From Physcomitrium patens (lineage: Eukaryota; Streptophyta; Bryopsida; Funariales; Funariaceae): a DNA stretch of 64,000 bases. Shown here one piece after another: positions 37,691 to 48,316 of the stretch. The notes beneath the pieces were generated by a model. That model saw nothing but the letters and a program-made list of their open reading frames with translations, was not told the origin of the DNA and did no database searches. Both the position numbers and the translations under genes were made by a program. The DNA lies in contig NC_037267.1 of NCBI RefSeq assembly GCF_000002425.4, positions 12,841,017 through 12,905,016 of the forward strand. Reading direction: 5' to 3'. Within the stretch, counting starts at the first letter, position 1; each line of letters begins with the position of its first letter.

Positions 37691-38425
37691 TAAGCACAGC
37701 TACTCTTTTTAGGTCTTTTTCAGATTTTTGCATACCTCTTTGCTCCCATTTTTGTAAGTCATTAAATTGTGTATGTACAACAAATCCATTCCTAGATAAT
37801 TTTACAATACTTGTATGAAAGATATTATTCTCTCCATGCAAGAATAGTTTCTTTGATATACCACTATATTCTTGCTCTATAGTAGTACCCTACAAAAATC
37901 TTTAAATTCCTCAGTAATCCTTAGTAATGAACCACTCTGTAAATAATCCCGATTGCGCTCATGGTTTGTAGGTACTGTTAGAAATTGCACTGCCTTTTTT
38001 TGATCTTGACTTCTAATACGGATACATGTTGATCCATCATCCAAAACTTTGGTCTCCATCCTCACAATTGTAATATATGGTTGACCAAGAATCACAGTGT
38101 ATGAAGTAGTGTCTTGAACAAAAAAAATTTGTTCTGTGGTCACATCTCCAACTTTTACCTTCACATTGGGGCAAGCACCATAAAGATTTCCTCATGTATT
38201 ATTTGCTGCTCGAATCACCCATCCATGGTTAATATCAATGGGCCACCTTCCACATTTATAGACTTCTTTTGACATAATATTAATTTTAGATCCATAGTCA
38301 ATGACAACAATTACTGGTTCTACCAAGTCTTCCATTTTTACTAAAGTCTCTATGGTGGCTCTTGCGCAATGTCCTTTGGTATAGTATCCAGGGCCCTTGT
38401 CATCATCTTTGTATTCATCCAAATA
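37691..38425 (-). pseudogene. protease region of element B
   Basis: Minus strand, from the right: MEDLVEPVIVVIDYGSKINIM (quoted as VIVVIDYGSKINIMS), the retropepsin active-site region with D-Y-G where D-T/S-G is usual. Next is HGWVIRAANNT, then VKVGDVTTEQIFFVQDTTSY, VILGQPYI and ETKVLDDGST. The same order appears in element A (45000-45602, with D-H-G). A frame break lies between the two halves near 38170-38190. The rest to about 37700 is decayed linker. Confidence 0.7.
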
Positions 38426-40358
38426 AGATTATCTCTTTTTATTGATACAACATTCTGCCAATTCATGTTCTTCTTCTTCAGTCAAGATTGTATCCAAAGC
38501 ATTAGATACATCAGATTCTCCTGTCAACTGCCTCTTTTGCTTAATAGAGTCTATGATGACTTCATGAAACTCTCTCTTTGCAATGCCTAAAATTTCTCAA
38601 AGAGTAAATTCAATTTTGGCATTCAATACTCTTTCTTCCAACACTCCTTTCAAATCTATGGCTACCTCAATATCTGATTGAAGCTTATAAGTAACATGCT
38701 TACTCTTCTCTTTGTCTTTATCAACTTCCATCCTTTCTTTCTATTTCTCTTTTGGCAGTGGTGCTTTTTTAGGGTGCGATGTCAATAGCCCAGCCCTGGA
38801 TGGTCTATTAGCCTAAGGTATAGATATTTCTTTATTTTGTGTTGTTTCTGCATGCCTTTGAGATCTCTTTTTATTAGTTGACTCTTCAAAATTTTCTTCT
38901 ATTTCATTTCTTCCCCTTTTTATCTCCATTAAAGCTTCATGTTGGGACTTTGCCAAATAAGCATGTATAGACATAGTATCTACAAGGTCACCTCATCATG
39001 TAGCATTTCTAATTATTGTGGCTGTATTAAGTAATTCCTACCTTGTTATTTTTTCTTTATTCATGCTCATAATAGCATGATTCTACAGATCTCCTGTGTT
39101 TACATGCTTGTCAAAAACATCCTCCTTCTTCCTTATAGCCTCAATGCCATAAGTAATAGCTTTTTTTGATGCCATAGCTTGTTAAGATAAATGCTCTTTC
39201 AAAACCTTTTTCATCCCTCCTTTTTCCAAAATTGGTTTTGAGAAACTCACATGTATTTCGTAACGCAATTTTTCCATCTTTTCATAAAATTACTCCATAT
39301 TGTAAAATATCAACAAAATCTCCACACTTCCTTCAAGAATGCTCCATACTATTGTACCAAATACATCTTTGTATATACCTTGGTTTTGATATAGATTTCC
39401 TCTCAAGTAATCTTTCTTTCTCCTCTAACTTTGCCAGTTTGATTTGTAAGTCTTTCATTCCTTTTACCAACTCATCAATTACATCTTTTTGTGGTGCAAT
39501 TATAGATATAAGAATTGGAATAGTACTTATTAGTATAGCAGGTTCTGGTAATTACCTACGAGGTATTATAGTTGGTGGAGGTCTAATCTCTTGTCTTACT
39601 ACCACCTTACCCCTCCGGTACTCTCTTTTAGCAAGTATGCCCACAACTTCAGAGACTTTTTTCCAATCAGTAGTAAGTCCATTGTCCTCTGTATTATCTT
39701 TCAATAATAATTCCAAATTTTTTTGTAAATCATTGCCAGCTGATTGAAGAAATAATTCCACTTTATCATCTTCAAGTGTAAGCTTTTCTATTCGAAACAA
39801 TTGAAGAAACTGTCTTTCAAATTCTCGAAATAACTCTGTTGCAACCAACCTCTTGTTGGATTTATTGACCCATTCCATAAATGATTTTCTTGTCACTCTT
39901 TTGGCATCTTTCAAAGAATAATCTTCTTTCAGCTAAAGCATAAAATCCTCTCATTTCTCTCCATGAGTTTTAATAATTCTCTTTATATGCTCACGAAGCT
40001 CTGGTACAACTGCAAGCTCAATTGTTAAGATCATATCTTTCTCTCATACTTTATTGAGCTCCATCTCCCAAGAATAATACTTAAGATACTTGAAAATGTT
40101 TCTTCCATCAAATTGATCCAATAAACCAATAACAAATTACTAGGCTTTAGTAGCCATTGCCTCCTTGCGTTCCATTGCTTTCTGTTGTTGTATAAAAAGT
40201 ACAAATACTTGAAACATTTGAGTTGTAGCAGGATCAAGTTGAAATGGAGATTCTCTAGTGCAATTCCTCCTACCACTTCCTTGCCTCCCTTCCATAATAG
40301 AAAGCTAAAATATTTCTTCAAAACTCTCTACTCCAGAAGGTTGCATGTTCGTTTCACA
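38426..40358 (-). pseudogene. gag of element B
   Basis: The minus strand starts near 40330 and runs to the protease. The best frame (39914 to 39552) shows KSFMEWVNKSNKRLVATELF, FERQFLQLFRIEKLTLEDDKV, LFLQSAGNDLQ, LLLKDNTEDNGLTTDWKKV and ILAKREYRRG. These are clearly homologous to gag of A and F. No CCHC zinc knuckle was found. Lys/Arg- and Glu-rich segments continue to about 38600 with stops. Confidence 0.68.
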
Positions 40359-40370
40359 TTGGGTTCACCA
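40359..40370 (-). other. primer-binding site of element B
   Basis: On the minus strand TGGTGAACCCAA begins four bases after the LTR and continues TGTGAA. The same 12-mer sits four bases after the LTR of element A. It begins with TGG as a PBS must. The tRNA is not certain; the 3' end of tRNA-Trp looks closest. Confidence 0.65.
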
Positions 40371-40374
40371 GGTC

Positions 40375-41706
40375 TGTCATATGGCATGATTTGCTATCTG
40401 GAAATACACTGGGTATCTAGTTGTAGAGAGTGTAGCTTAAACCTTTATATTAATCTTGTCTTAGCTTTCAAAACTCCTTTATTTTGTATAAAACTCAAAA
40501 TATAACAAAATCCCTTCAAAACATATTTTTCCCGCAAAGAATTTTCTTGTCTCGAACTTTAAAAAATCATAACACTTGATCTAACCGTTCAATTTGTCTC
40601 AAATTTACAAGATAGTTAGAATTTACACTTAAATTTTATCACAATAAAAACCAACTGCAAATTCACTCCCGATCTTTTGGCATCTAAGAAACCCTAGCAG
40701 ATGCTCTAAACTCTAATTTACAAGCATCCGAACACTATTTTCTTAATATCTCAAGAACCCAATACTCAAATGTTATAAAACTTACGCATAAAGTTTACTA
40801 AAATAAAATGACACATTTCCTGAAATTTTGAGCCAAATCCTTTTACAAATTGCTTAAGATATAGCTCAAGACACAACCACTAGTAAATCGGGTTACTTAC
40901 TACCTTTAGATTGCATGTGCTAACTTCAAAATCCAATAACTCCTTCACTTGAACTTGGAATCCAGTAAGCAGTATATAAAAAGTATTGCCGCAAAAGTGC
41001 TCTCTCTAATTGCAGTCGCCGATCCTCAATTGCTATCTGTTCGCATGCGTTATGCCAAAAAGAGTGACAGTAGCTCCCAAATCAACACCTTAACTTTGAG
41101 CGCTTGTATCTCCTTCATATAAACTCCAAATCATACAAAAATTGCACCAAAACCATAGCCAAAAACCTAAACCTTCTGACCCTAGCCTTCAAAGATCGAA
41201 TGGCCTCAAGAAACTAACCCTAATCCCTAATATGGCCTCGGGCAGCCTCCTCAAAGCCCATTGGTCATGATTTTTGACCAATAGGAATGGAGATTTTCAT
41301 TATTCATCTCCATTCATCTATATTGGTGCCCTAATTACTCCCTTTGCTACCAAAATCCTTCTTCAATCCTTTTTCTTATAATATTTACATAATTTATGCT
41401 CTAAACACCAAATAAAATAACCAAAATAAGTTTTCAAAGGTCACCAATGTCTAACAAAGGTGACTCTAAATATTTCGAAGTTACTATCAACTAAAACCAA
41501 TCTTAAAAGCCACTATCAAAAGAAATTAAAGCTATACAAATTCTATAGTAATCTTTTTAAACAACCTCTTCTCAAGGTAATAATCAAATTATATTCTACA
41601 ACCAACTAAAATCTATTAATATGGCTCTCACCATGTTACTTAATAAATTATATATTAAGTATATAATTACATTATTTTCATATAGTAGCCGAACCACAAC
41701 ACGACA
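40375..41706 (-). repeat. 5' LTR of element B
   Basis: The 1,332-bp segment starts TGTCATATGGCATGA and ends ACCACAACACGACA on the plus strand. It matches the first 60 bases of 626-685 and 47397-47456 and, in its middle, the LTRs at 60119-61427 and 28618-29857. It abuts integrase codons of A on the right without a spacer or polypurine tract, so it is an insertion there and not A's own 3' LTR. Confidence 0.75.
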
Positions 41707-42800
41707 ATGGTCCAAACCATCGTTTAAAAAACTTCCTTAAAGTATTATATTGATTGTCCAAGCTACTATCATAGACCAAAATCCAATCACCTTCTTCAAT
41801 TGCTTTAGGCCTCAATCGATGTTGCTTATCAAATTGTGCCTTATTTTGTAATCTTGTTCTTTTTAACCTTTCTAATGCTATTTGCATATCTTCTAATCTT
41901 TGCTCTAATTATTGAATTCTAATAGCTAGAAGTTCTTCTCTTATCAATCCATCTTATCATGGTAGCACACTCCAAGTAGGTACTTTTTCTTCAATTGGCA
42001 TAATTGGTTTTTGACCTGTCATAAGCTCAATATGCATATATCCCATTACTGAGCTATGAGTTGTTCAATTAGACCATAATGCAAATGACAAAAGTCATGG
42101 CCATTCTCTAACCTTCTCATTACAAGCTTTAACTAATGCTTTTACAATCGATGGGTGATCACGCTCACTTTTTGTATTTCCTTCAGGATTATTAGCAGTA
42201 GTCAGTGATAGTTTAATTCCACATCTTTCAAAAAATTCACAAGCTTCTTGTGCATTTAATTCTCTATGATCTGCAATGATTTTTTCTACACATCCGTAGC
42301 AGCAAATAACATCTTCAAGCAAAAAACTACAAATTTCTTCTGTAGATTTTGTTCTCAATTCTCTTCCTTCTACTTGATTTGATAAATCTTCATGAACTAA
42401 GACCAAATATTTTATTTGCCATAATCCGATTGGCATAATAACCAAATCAACAATCCATTTAAAATGAATAGCTAGAAGATATGTAGGATGAAGACCATCT
42501 CAATGTTGTATATTAGAATATGCTTAACAAATTTTACATGACTCTACAAATAAGAACACATCTTGATACATATTTTTCCACCAATATCATTCCTTAAGTT
42601 TAGCAAAAGTAGCCCAAATTCTTCTATATCCTATCCATAAACTATCATGAAATCTCTTTAATAATTTTTGTTTCTCTTTCTTATTGCCTATTTTCTCTTT
42701 GTGGCATTCCAATTTCTTTCTTTGGTCTCTTCCATAAGAATCTTTCTTGAAGTAAAAATCCATATGCCTTTTTTCTTATTTATTTAAATTTTTCTGTAGA
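41707..42800 (-). pseudogene. integrase of element A
   Basis: Minus strand. The core (42445 to 42095) reads VIMPIGLWQIKYLVLVHEDLS, split here as MPIGLWQIKYLV. It continues with ICSFLLEDVICCYGC, KIIADHRELNAQEA, FFERCGIKLSLTTANNPEG and SERDHPSIVKALVKACNEKV. The second catalytic Asp is in IIADH, where the following Arg-Gly is changed. The catalytic Glu is in KSERD. The C-terminal part (41887 to 41707) reads LERLKRTRLQNKAQF, EEGDWILVYDSSLD and FKRWFGP, then is cut by the LTR of B. The zinc-binding region (42450-42800) is decayed. Several stops are present. Confidence 0.75.
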
Positions 42801-43440
42801 CTAATTTTCTTGTTTAGTCAAGGTATTCAAGTAATGACCAATATCCAATAATTCTCCTTCATAAAATTCTTCAAGAAATAGCTTGTCTTCTTTGTTAAGA
42901 TTTGATACTGAATAGAATTTTGATCCAACATCATCAATGTCTTCAACCATTTTGTCTTCTCTTTCATATCTTGCTTGAGATAGTATGTTTGCTACTAAAT
43001 TGTCTTTTCCAGCAACATACTTAAATTCCAAATTTGATGACTTAATATAAGCAATCCATCTTAACATTGCAATATTCGGCATTGAACAGTTAGTAATCAT
43101 TCCAAGCAATGGCAAGCAATCTATTTCAATTACTACTACTGCACCAATCAAATAATCCTTTTCAGCTTTCATAGCCGAAACAACTCCCCAAAGTTCTCTT
43201 TTGACTTGCAAATATGTACGTTGACGAGTACTTAAAACTTTAGCTCTAAATCAAACTCCAAATCTATTTCCACTTGAATCATCTTCATCCAAAGCCCATC
43301 CAATAGCAATAGTATTAGTATCGACAATAAGAATTACTTGTCTATTACAATTATAATCAATTCTTCTTAAAATTGGAGGTGTCACCAATAACATCTTTAG
43401 CTTCTGCATTGCTTCAGTATGCTTTCTTTTTCATTTAAAT
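42801..43440 (-). pseudogene. RNase H of element A
   Basis: Minus strand: LRRIDYNCNRQVILIVDTNT (with the first RNase H Asp in IVDTN) and IGWALDEDD, then, after a stop, QVKRELWGVVSAMKAEKDYL (the Glu motif). Next are VIEIDCLPLLGMI (second Asp) and MLRWIAYIKSSN, and KDNLVANILSQARYE (last Asp replaced by Asn in the usual VAD position). The frame from 43211 is open for 136 codons. It ends with the same acidic linker and DIGHYLNTL motif seen in F. Confidence 0.75.
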
Positions 43441-44660
43441 CGATAATCCTTATGTAATAATTTATACAATGGATCTGCTACATGAGCATAATGAGGAATC
43501 TATATACGATAAAATATACAAGCTCCTAAAAACCTGCGTACTTCTGTTAAAGAGTCAAATGAATCTTTCATCCTTCCAATTGCATCAACTTTGCTTGGAT
43601 TTGGCTTTCTCCCATAAAACCCACACAAATGCCCCACAATAAGAACTTCCTGTACTTCAAATGTAGATTTTGCTCCTGAAAGTGTAAGATGAACTTCTTC
43701 AAGTTGAGTTAAAATCTTTTCACAATCTTGTATATGATCAACAATATATTTGCGACACCCCTTTTCATCTAAAGTTTCATCTTTTTCTCCTTCTTTACAT
43801 CCTTTGATAGAAACATCATTTCAAAAAGGCATATTTTTTTCAGGAATGAAGTCTCTCAATACCTTATTCATCCCATTCATCATATGTGCAACTGAGTTAG
43901 TAGCACCTTGTGGGAGAGTACACATTTTAAGTAATCCTAGTGGCGTTCTCATTGTTATTAGATCTCTACTCCCATGCGCAAGTAGAAATTGATCATAACC
44001 CGAATATAAATCATCTATTGAATAAATTATCCTTCCCCCAAATGCTTCTGCAAACTCATCTACTAAAAGTCCTATACTTGTATTTCTTATAGTTACTGCA
44101 TTCATTAGCTGCATATCTTGAATAAAACGTAACAATCCATTTTTCTTAGGCACCGTAAATCAAGGACTTGAATATGGAGCAAAAGAAGGCTCAAAATTTT
44201 TATTTGCATCTTTTCTTTCAATAATTCCACCAATTTAGGTAAATGTGTCCTCGGTACGAGAATTGGCCTTAAGTTCTAAGGTACATGAGAAACTATAAAG
44301 ATAACCATAGGAGCAACAACATTAGGATCTACACATCCTATTTCACTAGACCCAAAGGTAAATGATTTACCTCGTTTCACAAATATTTTTTTTTAAATAT
44401 TCAATTTCTGTTAGAAATAAAGAACCATCACATCTAATCTTCAATTCTTCAAAAGTCTCCTTTGTAAACTGATATCCAATCTTCTTTGGATCTCTTAAAC
44501 TCTCTTTTTTTGATGCTTCTTCCATTTGTTCCTTAAAATCTTCTGATAAAGGTCCGGCAATAGGTTTTACTTTTTTATCTACTCTTTTATATTTTGTCTC
44601 TATACTAATTTTTGATACTTGAAAAGATTCAAATATAGAATAAACCTACTTCGAATGAAT
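43441..44660 (-). pseudogene. reverse transcriptase of element A
   Basis: Minus strand, about 44,640 downward: decayed N-terminus, then KKNGLLRFIQDMQLMNAV, GRIIYSIDDLYSGYDQF, SRDLITMRTPLGLLKMCTLP, QGATNSVAHMMNGMNKVL and NMPF. The active-site YxDD-type motif should come next; a stop and the text NDVSIKGC stand there, so the catalytic aspartates are damaged. LEEVHLTLSGAKSTFEV, HLCGFYGRKPNPSKVD and LTEVRRFLGACIFYRI follow. The wording of these blocks is far from chromoviral RT (compare 50055-50996) and defines a separate gypsy lineage. Confidence 0.8.
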
Positions 44661-44899
44661 TTCCACAATCTTATCATTATTCCTTAATCCAATAGATGTA
44701 ATTAATTTCAAAGAATCCTCTAATCCATTTTTCTTCATAAATACCTAAAATCCTCTCATCATCTTCTAATATTCCTAACTTGTGTAATTTCCTTTCAATA
44801 TTATATAATCTTTTTCTTTTTTTTCTTTTAAAATCATCAACTTTCTTACACATAATATTTCCATTCTCAAAAATACCAATAAAACTCGCATCAAAGACA

Positions 44900-45602
44900 C
44901 CTTCATCTCGCGAGAGTACCTCTTCTTTTGTACCTCCATAATCCCGCTTTATAGTGGTACTTTCTCAAAATCCTTAAATCCTTCAACAACCCTTGGTAAT
45001 GGTTTTTTCCTCAACCTATCTCGATTTCGTTCATAATTAGGAGATACTGTTAGAAATTATATAGCTTTCCTTCCATCTTCACTACGTATCCTTGCATAAA
45101 CAGAACCATCATCAAGTACTTTTGTTTCTATCCGTGTTGCCATAATATAAGGTTGTCCTAAAATCAATGGATAAGACGTTGTATCTTGAATAAAAAAATG
45201 TTGCTCTGTTGCAACATCTCTAATCCAAATTTTGACATCTGGACAAGCTCTATATAATTTGCCTCGTGTGTTATTAGTTGCTTGTATTGCCCATCCATGT
45301 TCGATGTTAATTGATCATTTTCGCTTCTTATAAATATCTTTAGACATAAGATTTATTTCAAAACCATGGTCAACTAAAGCAATAATTGGTTCTTCAATAT
45401 CTCCTATTTTTACCAATACTTTAGTAGTTGTCATTGCCTCATGCTTTCGAGTATAATGGCTTGAAGCTTCCATTTTCTTACCACTATAATCTTCAAAACG
45501 TACTCGTCGATTATATCCATTCTTTTTATTTTTTGATTGCTTGTAACCATTATCAACCTCTTCTTCATCTTTATATAATCTTGCATCAATAGCATGATTC
45601 AT
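44900..45602 (-). pseudogene. protease region of element A
   Basis: Minus strand: VKIGDIEEPIIALVDHGFEI (active site D-H-G instead of D-T/S-G) and INLMSKDIYKKRK, then NIEHGWAIQATNNTRGKLYR, VATEQHFFIQDTTSYPLILG and KVLDDGSVYARI. It matches B at 37877-38422. A stop separates the two halves near 45315. The changed Thr/Ser at the active site would abolish activity if not ancestral; B shows D-Y-G at the same place. Confidence 0.7.
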
Positions 45603-47325
45603 TCAAACTTCATCCATTAATTACCACTTTTGCTTAATGTTGTCAATAATAACATCATGAAATTCCTTCTTTACAATTTCCAAAATTTCTTTCAATGTGA
45701 ATTCCACCTTAGCATTTAATATACGTTCTTCCAACACCTCTTTTAAATTTGTTGCCGCTTCAATATTAGAAAGTAACTTATAAGCAATTGATTTATCCTT
45801 ATCTTTTGTCTCTTTTATTTTTTCTTCCAATGATGCTGAAGTATCCTTTATAAGCATTTCTTATGAAGCCACCTCACGAGCCTTGTCTCCTCGAGTTTGC
45901 CTCTTAGAAGAATTTCCTTATCTTGTATCATTAAAATTTCTTCGTCTCTTTTCTTCCATCAAAGCTTCATGTTGGCTCTTAGCAATATATGTATGAACTG
46001 AAAGAAACTCAACAAGATCTTTCCAACCTGTTGCACCTTATATTATAGCTGCAGTCCTCAATAATGCTTCCTGAGGCATTTTTCTTTTTTGCATTATAAA
46101 AATGGCAGAAGCCCAAAATTCATAAGTTTCTATACTTCCACCAAAGTCATCATGTACTCTAACACCATAACTTGCACTCTCTCGTGTTGCTATTCCATGT
46201 TCTATTAAATAATCTTGAATCAATGCTCTCATACTTGCCTTGCTAAAATTGGTTTGAAAGAGATCTTCTGTATCGTTTAATGCAATCTTTCTATCTTTCC
46301 AATAAATAACTTTTTGCTGTACCATATTATTAAATTCATTACAATTCTTCCTAGTATGTGAAGCATCATCACATCAAATACATCTTTATACATATCCTTG
46401 TTTTGAAACATTCTTCAAATTATTTATAGAAGTATTTTTTTCAAGTCTTGCCAATTTGATTTGAAGATCTTACATTCCACATATAATTTCTTCAATCTCC
46501 ATATCTCCTTTCTTTGATAAAGATGTTGAAGGTTGAATAGTAGACATTGTTGGTCATGTTGTATGTATTGGAATTTTAGGTGCTTATATTGCTTTTGGAA
46601 TATTATTCCTATCCTTCTTCCTTTCTCTTTTTGCAAGCAAATCCACTGCATTTTCAATATTTTTCTACTTTGTTGTCAATCTTTCATCTTCTTCTTTGTC
46701 TTTAAGAAGCAACTCCAATTTTTCTTATAATTCTCCATCAGCAACTTGAAGAAATAATTCAACCTTGTTCGGCTCTAATATCAATTTTCTTACCTTTGAT
46801 AATTAAAAATACTGCCTCTCAAATTTCCTTACTAGCTCTATTGCTTGTAAATTCTTATTAGGCCACTCAATCCATTCTAAAAATAGTTTCTTAGTAACAC
46901 GATCAGTGTCCTCTAAAAAATATTTGTCTTTTAATGCATGTGAAAAAATCTCCCATGAATTTCCATAATGCTATATAATTGATGTAATATGCTTTCTTAT
47001 CTTCGATATCTTCAAATAATTCAACCATCTTCTTCTAAAAAATCCAATTGAATTCCATTTCCTGAACATAACATCTTAAATACTTTGAAATATTCTTTCC
47101 ATCAAATTGATCAATTTTATTGACCACTGCTTGCAATACTTTGGTTGCTAAAGCTTCTTTGCGATCATTGCTTTGCTGTTGTTGTATAGATAATGATAAG
47201 GCTTGAAAAATACTAGCAATGGATGGATCCATGTACATATCTTGTGCTTTAAAAGAAACTCCACCAGAAACTCTACTTGAAGCTCCTCCCAAAGCTCCTT
47301 CAAAATTTTTATTTTCATTCTCCAT
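45603..47325 (-). pseudogene. gag of element A
   Basis: Minus strand. The start is taken at the ATG at 47325 (MENENKNFEGALGG), because gag of F starts likewise; an upstream in-frame ATG at 47349 adds eight hydrophobic residues. Next come IFQALSLSIQQQQSNDRKEA, LQAVVNKIDQFDGKNISKYL and YVQEMEF. Further pieces lie at 46325-46038 (WKDRKIALNDTEDLFQTNF, VRVHDDFGGSIETYEFW) and 45857-45621 (SLEEKIKETKDKDK, LEERILNAKVEFTLKEILEI). Stops and shifts separate them. No CCHC knuckle was seen. Confidence 0.7.
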
Positions 47326-47380
47326 AAAATAAAAATAAAAAATAAACAAATTCCAATACCTCCTACCTCAAGCCTTCACG

Positions 47381-47392
47381 TTGGGTTCACCA
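47381..47392 (-). other. primer-binding site of element A
   Basis: On the minus strand TGGTGAACCCAA follows the LTR after a 4-base spacer (TAAG) and continues CGTGAAGG. It is identical to the PBS of B over 12 bases. Confidence 0.68.
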
Positions 47393-47396
47393 CTTA

Positions 47397-47556
47397 TATC
47401 GTATTACATGCTATCTTACTTGAGAACGTACCGAGCATCTGGCTGTAGAAGATAAAACAATGTTTTGCAAGTATTCGAGTAGTCTAGTGGGTTTCAACCA
47501 TCTAAATACAAACTATTTTGAATTTCAATGTATAGCTTAATCCCAATACAAAGTAC
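47397..47556 (-). repeat. 5' LTR of element A, left piece
   Basis: It starts TATCGTATTACATGC, matching TGTCGTATTACGTGC at 626; the terminal TG has become TA. It ends with AGTAC, the target of the chromovirus, and continues at 53812. Confidence 0.78.
47552..47556. repeat. target site duplication, left copy (AGTAC)
   Basis: AGTAC directly precedes the chromovirus 5' LTR. The same five bases follow its 3' LTR at 53807-53811. Confidence 0.9.
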
Positions 47557-47764
47557 TATCACGGCCATAATCATGTAAGCTAATAATTACATATAGAAAT
47601 AGGTAGAAGTAAGTAAAAGTAGATAAAAGTAAGATAATTCTATAATATTTAATATAGAAGCTTTCTAGAAACTTCCTAGACGCTGCTTTGACTTCATAGG
47701 TGTCTTTAATTGACTTTTTGGATTAGAAACGTGGTCAACAAGTTGGCCATGTGCCACACATGTT

Positions 47765-47831
47765 GTTACCTTGAAGATCAAGCTAACTATGTGGTCCACA
47801 CGTAGAAAAACTTGCCTTGTAAGACAAGGCA
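47765..47831 (+). promoter_or_regulatory. two U3 hairpins upstream of the LTR TATA box
   Basis: The first hairpin has 10-base arms GTTACCTTGA / TCAAGCTAAC around AGA; the 3' LTR copy at 53463-53485 has GTTAGCTTGA and is perfect. The second (47813-47831) has perfect arms TGCCTTGT / ACAAGGCA around AAG. They lie about 70-135 bp before the TATA box, in both LTRs. Confidence 0.6.
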
Positions 47832-47899
47832 TGTGTCCTACAAAGTCAACACATATTGGAGGTCCTATAGAACGTCGCCACGTAGCCCCTAGTTAGATA

Positions 47900-47908
47900 G
47901 TATATATA
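47900..47908 (+). promoter_or_regulatory. LTR promoter TATA box
   Basis: TATATATA in GATAGTATATATAGA lies about 200 bp before the end of the 5' LTR. The equivalent in the 3' LTR is at 53598-53606. It would drive the genomic transcript. Confidence 0.6.
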
Positions 47909-48128
47909 GAGACAAGAGTGAAGGCTTCTTCACTCTTGTCAACTCCTTTCTTGCTTCTAGTCCAGGTTCAAGAGTCTTTAGTTTCTTGTCTTGTGGCAAT
48001 AGCCATTCCAATTTCTTTTTAATATACCTACTTGTTTATATTTTGACTTATTATATCGAGATAGCCTTTTTGTGTATATTTTCCCTCATCGAGTCTTTGT
48101 CCTTGACAGATTGACAAGAATACACTTA

Positions 48129-48140
48129 CAATATCAGAGC
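48129..48140 (+). other. primer-binding site (initiator Met tRNA type)
   Basis: TATCAGAGC (48132-48140) matches nine bases of the common plant TGGTATCAGAGC site; the first three bases are changed. It lies about 20 bases beyond the LTR, farther than the usual few bases. Confidence 0.5.
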
Positions 48141-48316
48141 TTTGTTTTTCTTGAGTGAGAGTGGATTACCCCTTTCTCTTGACAAGACATAAGCGTATTA
48201 GAAGTTTGCGGATTACCCACTTTTAAACTGATATTATTCTTAGTATCTTCTTTATTATCAAGTCTTTCTTTTTTTTTGTCTTGAGCAGTATCAAACAAAT
48301 TTTTCTTAGTGTCATT

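Larger units (their letters stand above)
37691..41706 (-). mobile_element. gypsy element B (5' part: LTR, gag, protease)
   Basis: In minus orientation it shows a 5' LTR (41706 down to 40375), a PBS, gag and protease. The sequence then stops at about 37690 with no RT, integrase or 3' LTR. Its LTR starts within the integrase of element A (41707), so B was probably inserted there. The missing 3' part was lost at the 37690 junction. Confidence 0.68.
47557..48108 (+). repeat. 5' LTR of the chromovirus
   Basis: It is 552 bp, starts TATCACGG (3' LTR: TGTCACGG, so TG became TA) and ends TTGACA. It contains inverted repeats in U3 and a TATATATA box at about 47900-47908. Confidence 0.93.

Noticed and set aside
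39232-39747. 171-codon plus-strand frame
   Set aside because: It is the complement of gag of element B; the minus strand carries the conserved gag motifs.
40185-40505. 106-codon plus-strand frame at the PBS and LTR border of element B
   Set aside because: It crosses the LTR-PBS-gag boundary antisense; it cannot be a real gene of the element.
40375-41706. 3' LTR of element A
   Set aside because: The position fits at first sight, but it joins integrase codons without tail or polypurine tract, and PBS plus gag of B lie on its other side, so it is the 5' LTR of B.
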